Source: Avibacterium sp. 20-132 (lineage in GTDB: Bacteria > Pseudomonadota > Gammaproteobacteria > Enterobacterales > Pasteurellaceae). Taken from it: a stretch of 64,000 bases of DNA. The notes beneath the pieces were generated by a model. It was not told the origin of the DNA. It saw only the letters and a program-made list of their open reading frames with translations, and did no database searches. Both the position numbers and the translations under genes were made by a program. This document shows positions 58,254 through 64,000 of the stretch, piece after piece. Positions within the stretch are counted from its first letter, which is position 1; each line of letters starts with the position of its first letter. The stretch spans positions 124,001-188,000 of the forward strand of contig NZ_CP091456.1 in NCBI RefSeq assembly GCF_023611925.1, written 5' to 3'.

Positions 58254-60638
58254 CTAGTCTATTTCTGACAAAAGAATATAAGAATTATTTGCTACCAAGC
58301 GCCCATTCACATATAACGACCGTTGTTCATGTTGAGGAATGCGAAAATGTAGCTTTTTATATTGTGGTTTAAAAGAACCAGTACGTCGAATTGTCATCGT
58401 AATCTGCCTTTCATCGCAAAATAAGTGAATATCAAGTAAGAGAAAATGCCCATTAAGATAATCGAAAGTCTTTCCATCGTCATCAAAGATCTGGATATCA
58501 CATTCTCCTTTACGATTAAATGGCATAACTAATAATTCTCTATAATTATCCTGTTGCGTATTTAGTCTATTAGACGGATTACAAGGTATAACAGAACCTG
58601 CTTTAATAAAAATAGGAATATATTCTAATGGTGCAGGAGCACAAATATGTCTTGCCCCGTCATACCATTTATGTGTAATGAAATCATACCATCCTACTTT
58701 ATTATCAGGTAAATAAACCTCTCTTTCTCTTTGATTTGGTTCAACAACAGAAGCGATGAGTAAATCTGTACCTAGCAAATAATCATCATTTTCTTCAAAT
58801 GTATTCAAATCTTGTTCATGATCCAAAAAGGTAGGGCGTAATATCGGTTCATGATACTGATGTGCTTTCCATAATAAATGATATAAATAGGGGATTAATT
58901 TATAACGCAATTGAATAGCACTACGGATAATATGGGTTACCTCAGGATACATCCATGGCTCATTAACTGTATAATCATCATTCCAGGAGTGAATTGTAAA
59001 TCTGGGATGCATTACCCCATTTTGTACCCAACGGATAAAAAGCTCGGGATCTGGTTTAGGGCCAGAAAAACCACCAACATCATGCCCTAAATTATATAAT
59101 CCAGAAAGGCTCATACCTAATCCCATCTTGATATTGTATTTTAATGTATTCCAATTAGTACGATTATCACCACTCCAAGTTTGTACATAACGATTCATAC
59201 CTGTAGAGCCAGAGCGAGAAATAAGATATGGGCGTAACTCTGGTTGATAAGTTATTTGAGCTTCATAGGACGCTTTCATCATTAATAATGGCATCAAAGG
59301 ACGAAGTAATTTTATTGGTTTTTCACTACCGAAATAGCAACAACGAGCTTGATCATCCCAAATTTCAAATTCATTATTATCATTCCAAGTTGAATCAATT
59401 CCATATTCTAATAATTGTGCAGTAATCTTTTGTTTCCACCATAAAATAGTTTCAGGATTAGTAAAATCTAAATGAGATCCTTCACCATCCCAAAACATTG
59501 ATTTTTCAGGTATATCTAACAATGAATCTCTAATAAATAACCTTTTTTGAGCCACTTCATCGTACATTGGATGATCTTGTAATAAACAAGGTTTAATATT
59601 TGCAGCTAACTTCATCCCTGACTGATGAAAGTAATCTACCATATTTCTAGGATTGGGAAATTTATTATGATTCCAATTGAAGACATAACGTTTTTCCCCA
59701 ATTGATGTATAACCAGAAGATAACTGAAAAGAATCACAAGGAATATCATAAGTGCGGCATAAATTAACAAAGTTTTTTAGTTGTTCCTGCGCATTTGAAG
59801 CATCTGTATAATGCATTGTTGAGCCACTATACCCTAAGCTCCATTTAGGACTAAAAGCCATTCCTCCTGTTAATTCGGAATATTTTTTTATCACATCAAG
59901 AATTTGTGGACCGAGAATAAAATAATAATCTAAATCGCCATCATCAGCTCGATAAAGACGATAGGCAGAATGATAATTATCCAACTCATTTCCTAAATCA
60001 AACCAACAATGACAGAGATTATCATAATATAATCCATAACTCGCTTCTGAAGTGTAAGTAATATAGAATGGAATATGCTTATATAATGGATCTGTTTTTT
60101 CAGCATTGTAGCCCATTGCATCTAAATTACGCATTTCAAAACGACGCCCATAACGATTTAAATCGCCCGATTTCTCACCTAAGCCATAATAACGTTCTTG
60201 CTCTTTCCTTTGCATAAAATGAGTAATCGTAGGTTGAGAAATTCCCATTAAATAAGCACCGCTCTTTCTATCTTGTGCAATAGTCTGCCATCCTATATCT
60301 TCTGTAAGATATTGCCATTCTAACCAAAGAGGGTGATGAATTATCACTTTTAATTTACTTGTAAAAACTTCTACACCATTTGAAATTTCAATCAATGTAT
60401 ATTGAGGAAGAGAAAATCCCTCCGTACTCCATTTATCCCTTCCTTGCCAGTCAATATCAGATTGACTTGGTGTAATCGCCCAAGTATGAGGCAGACGAAA
60501 CTGATTATGACGAGAAAACGCAACCCTAAATAAATCATTTTCTAGAATAAACAAATGTAGCGATAAACCATATTCACACGCTATATCAATTCTATTATTA
60601 TCTTGTTTTTTGATCGTCCAATGTTTTAAATTTTTCAT
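58254..60638 (-). CDS. GH31 family glycoside hydrolase (alpha-glucosidase-like, cytoplasmic)
   Basis: This 794-residue protein has an N-terminal mutarotase-like beta domain (about 1-230), a GH31 barrel with the nucleophile motif WNDNNE (D420) and the acid/base motif TWSGDN (D491), and a C-terminal DUF5110-like domain (FDDDGKTFDYLNG). No signal peptide is present, so it acts on imported material. Its stop lies 10 bases before uxuR and its start 13 bases after dctM, so it belongs to the uronate operon. A disaccharide or glycoside that contains or accompanies a hexuronate is the likely substrate; alpha-glucosidase, alpha-xylosidase and other GH31 activities cannot be told apart by eye. Confidence 0.88.
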   Translation of the reverse strand: MKNLKHWTIKKQDNNRIDIACEYGLSLHLFILENDLFRVAFSRHNQFRLPHTWAITPSQSDIDWQGRDKWSTEGFSLPQYTLIEISNGVEVFTSKLKVIIHHPLWLEWQYLTEDIGWQTIAQDRKSGAYLMGISQPTITHFMQRKEQERYYGLGEKSGDLNRYGRRFEMRNLDAMGYNAEKTDPLYKHIPFYITYTSEASYGLYYDNLCHCWFDLGNELDNYHSAYRLYRADDGDLDYYFILGPQILDVIKKYSELTGGMAFSPKWSLGYSGSTMHYTDASNAQEQLKNFVNLCRTYDIPCDSFQLSSGYTSIGEKRYVFNWNHNKFPNPRNMVDYFHQSGMKLAANIKPCLLQDHPMYDEVAQKRLFIRDSLLDIPEKSMFWDGEGSHLDFTNPETILWWKQKITAQLLEYGIDSTWNDNNEFEIWDDQARCCYFGSEKPIKLLRPLMPLLMMKASYEAQITYQPELRPYLISRSGSTGMNRYVQTWSGDNRTNWNTLKYNIKMGLGMSLSGLYNLGHDVGGFSGPKPDPELFIRWVQNGVMHPRFTIHSWNDDYTVNEPWMYPEVTHIIRSAIQLRYKLIPYLYHLLWKAHQYHEPILRPTFLDHEQDLNTFEENDDYLLGTDLLIASVVEPNQREREVYLPDNKVGWYDFITHKWYDGARHICAPAPLEYIPIFIKAGSVIPCNPSNRLNTQQDNYRELLVMPFNRKGECDIQIFDDDGKTFDYLNGHFLLLDIHLFCDERQITMTIRRTGSFKPQYKKLHFRIPQHEQRSLYVNGRLVANNSYILLSEID

Positions 60639-60651
60639 ACTATCCCCTTAA

Positions 60652-61953
60652 TTAATACCCCAATAACATTCTTGGTAAAAATAAGCTAATATCAGGAATA
60701 TATGTAACAAGTAGCAGTGCTAAAATAAGAGCACAATAAAATGGTAACAGTGGTTTAATCACTTGATTTATTTTAATCCCACCTACAGAGCACCCTATAA
60801 ATAATGCACTCCCAACAGGAGGTGTGCAAATTCCAATAGAAAGGTTAAATGCCATCACAATACCAAAATGAACAGGATCCATTCCTAATTCTGTAACGAT
60901 TGGCAAAAATATTGGTGTAAAAATCAAAAGCGCTGGTGTCATATCCATGAAAATACCAACTACTAAAAGAATTAAATTAATAATCAAGAGAATTACAATT
61001 GGATTTTCTGAAATTGCAAGCAAGGCATCACTAATCGTATAAGGAATATCAGCATTGGCCATTGCCCAAGACATTCCCATTGATGTTCCAATTAATAATA
61101 AAACAATTGCCGTGGTAATAACTGAATCAAGAATAATTTTAGGAAGCTCTTTTAATTTAACTTCACGATAAACGATCATTGCTAGAACTAATGTATAAAC
61201 TACAGCAAAAGCAGAAGCTTCTGTTGCTGTAAATATTCCACCAATAATACCGCCCATAATAACAATGATCAGCCCCAAACTTGGCAATGCATCCAATGTT
61301 TTTTTCACTGCTTCATTCATTGTTGGTCGTGGAGATACAGGATAATGGCGTTTTTTAGCAATAAAACCAATAATGAGCATAATAGATAATCCCATTAAAA
61401 TTCCTGGAATATACCCTGCTAAAAATAATGCCCCTATAGATGTCCCCCCTGAAATTAAAGAATACACAATAAAAGTATTGCTAGGTGGAATTAATAATCC
61501 CGTTGGACAAGAAGCTATATTTACCGCTGCAGAGAATGCGGGATCATAACCTTCTTTCTTTTGTAAAGGCGACATAATTCCTCCCATTGCTGCTCCAGAC
61601 GCAACTGCTGATCCAGAAATAGAGCCAAACATCATATTCGCTAATACATTCACATGCGCTAAAGAACCAGGTAATCTGCCACCTATAACTTTAGCAAATT
61701 CAATTAAACGTAATGCGATTCCTCCTCTATTCATAATATTCCCTGCGAGAATAAAAAACGGAATTGCTAATAATGAAAAACTATCTAATCCTGATGCCAT
61801 TTTTTGAGAAATGACTGCAATCGCAGAATCAAACGGAAGTGATAGCATAATCGTAAAGAGTGAAGCAATACCAATAGAAAAAGAAATTGGAACACCAATA
61901 AAAAGAAGTGTAAAAAAGCTCACGCTAAGTACAATAACAGTTGACCATTCCAT
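60652..61953 (-). CDS. TRAP transporter large permease (DctM/UxuM-type)
   Basis: This 433-residue protein has about 12 hydrophobic segments and the DctM signature features: FFILAGNIMNRGGIALRL, then GSISGSAVASGAAMGGIM, and a later TPPVGSALFIG. It forms the transport channel of a sodium-dependent tripartite transporter. The likely substrate is a hexuronate, inferred from uxuA, uxuR and the dehydrogenase nearby. It follows dctQ by 15 bases. Confidence 0.92.
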   Translation of the reverse strand: MEWSTVIVLSVSFFTLLFIGVPISFSIGIASLFTIMLSLPFDSAIAVISQKMASGLDSFSLLAIPFFILAGNIMNRGGIALRLIEFAKVIGGRLPGSLAHVNVLANMMFGSISGSAVASGAAMGGIMSPLQKKEGYDPAFSAAVNIASCPTGLLIPPSNTFIVYSLISGGTSIGALFLAGYIPGILMGLSIMLIIGFIAKKRHYPVSPRPTMNEAVKKTLDALPSLGLIIVIMGGIIGGIFTATEASAFAVVYTLVLAMIVYREVKLKELPKIILDSVITTAIVLLLIGTSMGMSWAMANADIPYTISDALLAISENPIVILLIINLILLVVGIFMDMTPALLIFTPIFLPIVTELGMDPVHFGIVMAFNLSIGICTPPVGSALFIGCSVGGIKINQVIKPLLPFYCALILALLLVTYIPDISLFLPRMLLGY

Positions 61954-61968
61954 AATATATCCCCTACA

Positions 61969-62457
61969 TTACTTTAAACTTATATGTTTAAGGTTATTAA
62001 ATATATCTCTGATTAAATAGAGCAGCATAAATAAACCACTAATAGGAATAGCTAAATAAACTAACCCCATCTCAATGCCTAAAACAGGCGAAATCTGACC
62101 ATGTGCCATAGTATCTTGCACTAAATTAATCCCGCCATAAAACATAATAGATGAAACAAAAAAGAGGCTGATCAAATTAATTATTAACGCTAATTGATTA
62201 GTATTTTTTATTGAATTTTCAAATTTAGTTGCTAACAGATCAATAGCAAGATGCTTCTTCTGCCCTAAGGCATAAGCGGCACCAATTAGCCCAACCCAAA
62301 TGAATAAGAACCTAGCCATTTCATCTGTGTAGGTACTTGGCGTATTTAAAATATATCGAGAAAATACTTGCCAAACGACACAAGCAACAAGCACAGAACA
62401 AAGAACCACACACATTATTGATAGAATTCGATTAATTAGATTTATAAAATTTTCCAT
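61969..62457 (-). CDS. TRAP transporter small permease (DctQ-type)
   Basis: This 162-residue protein has four membrane segments and the DctQ motif VFSRYILNTPSTYTDEMARFLFIW-like block (given in part). It pairs with the large permease. A ribosome site (GAGGTGA) precedes the ATG, and the putative UxuR operator lies directly upstream. It heads the minus-strand operon dctQ-dctM-GH31-uxuR-uxuA. Confidence 0.92.
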   Translation of the reverse strand: MENFINLINRILSIMCVVLCSVLVACVVWQVFSRYILNTPSTYTDEMARFLFIWVGLIGAAYALGQKKHLAIDLLATKFENSIKNTNQLALIINLISLFFVSSIMFYGGINLVQDTMAHGQISPVLGIEMGLVYLAIPISGLFMLLYLIRDIFNNLKHISLK

Positions 62458-62480
62458 TTATTCACCTCACCATTCTTTTT

Positions 62481-62492
62481 TTGGTATTCCAA
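62481..62492. promoter_or_regulatory. Putative UxuR operator
   Basis: TTGGTATTCCAA, flanked by T-rich sequence, differs by one base from the palindrome TTGGTATACCAA that I recall as the core of enterobacterial UxuR/ExuR sites. It stands 23 bases upstream of the dctQ start in the divergent region, and a uxuR gene is in the operon. Confidence 0.6.
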
Positions 62493-62537
62493 TTTTTACT
62501 TTGATAGAAAAAAATCGCAATAAAAAATAGTTATTTT

Positions 62538-62553
62538 TGTGATCTGGTTCACC
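62538..62553. promoter_or_regulatory. Putative CRP site in the divergent TRAP promoter region
   Basis: TGTGATCTGGTTCACC matches nine of ten CRP half-site positions (TGTGA-N6-TCACA). It lies between dctQ and dctP and could activate both. Immediately after it, CCAATTTT-AA-AAAATTGG (62552-62569) forms an inverted repeat that may be a second operator. Confidence 0.6.
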
Positions 62554-62702
62554 AATTTTAAAAAATTGGATTGAACTATTAATAAAGATGGCTATATTTA
62601 AACCATCCATAAGTACAGCAAAATAGCTTGTGGTACATATGAAAGTGAAATGTCTTATCACCACTTTCATTGATGAATTGATCTAACCAATTGGAGTATT
62701 TT

Positions 62703-63686
62703 ATGAAAAAAACGATTCTTTCCACTGCGTTAATGACAATGTTATCAATGGGAATTGCATTATCTTCTCAAGCTAAAACAGTTTTAAAAGTTAGTCATAA
62801 TAATGATAAAACTCACCCGGTTCATATATCCATGCAACATATGGCTGATGAGGTAAAACAACTCACACAGGGAGAAATTATTATCAGGATCTACCCAAAT
62901 AGCCAACTAGGTTCACAAAGAGAGTCAATGGAATTGCTCCAGTCTGGCTCCCTTGATATGGCAAAATCAAATGCAAGTGAAATGGAGGCATTTGAAGCTT
63001 CTTATGGCGCATTTAACTTACCTTATTTATTTAAAGATCGAGAACATTACTATCGCACATTAGCTGATGAAAATGTCGGACAAAAAATTTTACAAAATTC
63101 AAAGGATAAAGGTTTTATCGGACTAACTTACTATGATGGTGGCGCGAGAAGCTTTTATGCAAATAAACCTATTAAATCTCCTGACGACCTAAAAGGAATG
63201 AAAATTCGGGTACAACCTAGTCCTACTGCAGTAGAAATGATCAAATTAATGGGAGCTTCACCAACACCTCTTGCTTATGGTGAACTATATACTGCATTAC
63301 AGCAAAAAGTTGTTGATGGTGCCGAAAATAATGAAACAGCATTAACCCTTGCTCGCCATGGAGAAGTAGCGAAATACTTTAGTGAAGATGAGCACACAAT
63401 GATTCCTGATGTATTATTAATCAGTACAAAATCTTGGAATAAATTAACGCCAGAGCAACAAAAAATATTAAAACAAGCTGCTGATAACTCAATGTTATTC
63501 CATAAAGATTTATGGACAAAAATGATTGCAGAGGAAAGAGCAAAAGCCCAAAAACAGCTCAATGTTGAATTTGTTAAAGTTGATAAAGCCCCTTTCGTAC
63601 AAGCGGTAAAATCAATGCATGATACAGCAAAACAAAATACGTTATTAAAACCTTATATTGAACGTATTGAAGTATTAGGTGAATAA
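62703..63686 (+). CDS. TRAP transporter substrate-binding protein (DctP/UxuP-type)
   Basis: This protein of about 327 residues starts at the ATG at 62703 behind GGAG; an upstream TTG at 62691 overlaps that site. A signal peptide ends near SQA. The DctP family features include the ligand arginine in GMKIRVQPSPTAVE and the VDGAENN block. It binds the substrate, probably a hexuronate carboxylate, in the periplasm for the QM permeases, which are encoded divergently on the other strand. Confidence 0.92.
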   Translation: MKKTILSTALMTMLSMGIALSSQAKTVLKVSHNNDKTHPVHISMQHMADEVKQLTQGEIIIRIYPNSQLGSQRESMELLQSGSLDMAKSNASEMEAFEASYGAFNLPYLFKDREHYYRTLADENVGQKILQNSKDKGFIGLTYYDGGARSFYANKPIKSPDDLKGMKIRVQPSPTAVEMIKLMGASPTPLAYGELYTALQQKVVDGAENNETALTLARHGEVAKYFSEDEHTMIPDVLLISTKSWNKLTPEQQKILKQAADNSMLFHKDLWTKMIAEERAKAQKQLNVEFVKVDKAPFVQAVKSMHDTAKQNTLLKPYIERIEVLGE

Positions 63687-63695
63687 TTCATAAAT

Positions 63696-63722
63696 AAGTG
63701 CGGTTTTTTTTACCGCACTTTT
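63696..63722 (+). terminator. Terminator after dctP made of two inverted uptake signals
   Basis: AAGTGCGGT at 63696-63704 and ACCGCACTT at 63712-63720 are exact complementary uptake signals separated by a T-rich loop; a T run follows. Some readthrough into the next gene is possible. Confidence 0.85.
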
Positions 63723-63749
63723 ACTAATTTACTAATAGAGGATCTTACT

Positions 63750-64000
63750 ATGGCGTTAACCATTGCGAAAAACCATAATTTAAAAGATAAACTCATCGTT
63801 ATTACAGGTGCAGGAGGGGTGCTATGTGCCTTTTTAGCCAAAGCCCTCGCAAAAACACAGGCAAAAATTGCATTATTAGATATCAATTTTGATGCGGCAA
63901 ACCAAGTAGCTCAAGAAATTGAACAATCAGGAGGTATCGCAAAAGCCTATAAAACTAATGTATTGGAATTAGAAAGTATCCAACAAACACGCAATGCCAT
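63750..64000 (+). CDS. Short-chain dehydrogenase, probable fructuronate/mannonate oxidoreductase (partial)
   Basis: The open frame starts at the ATG at 63750 (AGAGGATC upstream) and runs off the window after about 83 codons. It has the SDR nucleotide motif VITGAGGVLCAFLAKALAK near residue 18, with Cys in place of the third glycine, and the acidic residue after the second strand (LLDINFD). In related Pasteurellaceae clusters an SDR of this kind sits beside the TRAP genes and is thought to interconvert D-fructuronate and D-mannonate, replacing UxuB. The catalytic Tyr and Lys are outside the window. Confidence 0.8.
   Translation, partial: MALTIAKNHNLKDKLIVITGAGGVLCAFLAKALAKTQAKIALLDINFDAANQVAQEIEQSGGIAKAYKTNVLELESIQQTRNA

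Overview
The window looks like a chromosome segment of a Pasteurellaceae bacterium. The 9-bp Haemophilus-type DNA uptake signal (AAGTGCGGT or its complement ACCGCACTT) recurs throughout, often inside terminator hairpins. Gene neighbourhoods (dsbC-recJ divergent from prfB-lysS; epmA divergent from frdABCD; mlaFEDCB-ibaG-murA; lptCAB-ptsN-rapZ without rpoN; a uxu/TRAP cluster) also fit that family. The frame usage and A+T-rich composition agree, but the species cannot be named from the sequence alone.

Positions 1-15000 (minus strand) are the most variable part. A two-partner secretion locus encodes an outer-membrane transporter (FhaC/TpsB) and a 3096-residue filamentous haemagglutinin-like exoprotein with an extended signal peptide, a TPS domain and a VENN pretoxin junction. 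Downstream lies a chain of overlapping small ORFs that I read as alternating C-terminal toxin modules and two-helix membrane immunity proteins. After them comes a second, 5'-truncated copy of the exoprotein's pretoxin region, which diverges right after VENN into a different C-terminus that runs off the window. This is the architecture of a contact-dependent inhibition (CDI) locus with a reservoir of exchangeable C-termini. The modules seen here are hydrophobic and I do not recognise them as a named toxin class.

Positions 15001-20300 carry hexose-phosphate uptake: uhpT with its own terminator and a CRP site upstream, then the sensor/regulator set uhpA-uhpB-uhpC. Positions 20300-30950 are housekeeping: mtnN, a DsbA-like thioredoxin-fold protein, recJ and dsbC on the minus strand; prfB (with the classic programmed +1 frameshift), lysS, a Nif3-family gene, fabI and rnb on the plus strand. 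A major porin (minus) follows.

Positions 32600-37300 hold epmA divergent from the fumarate reductase operon frdABCD, with a likely FNR site. Then come rlmKL, a histidine-rich znuA, tcdA, mltA, tRNA-fMet, a cold-shock protein, mpl, fbp and ushA. Positions 47900-56240 are envelope maintenance: murA, ibaG and the Mla phospholipid transport operon on the minus strand; lptC-lptA-lptB, ptsN and rapZ on the plus strand. PtsN lacks the usual phosphoacceptor histidine.

Positions 56270-64000 are a hexuronate catabolic cluster: uxuA, uxuR, a cytoplasmic GH31 glycosidase and TRAP transporter subunits M and Q on the minus strand, and the TRAP binding protein plus a short-chain dehydrogenase (cut by the window edge) on the plus strand. 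CRP-like and UxuR-like sites lie in the divergent intergenic region.
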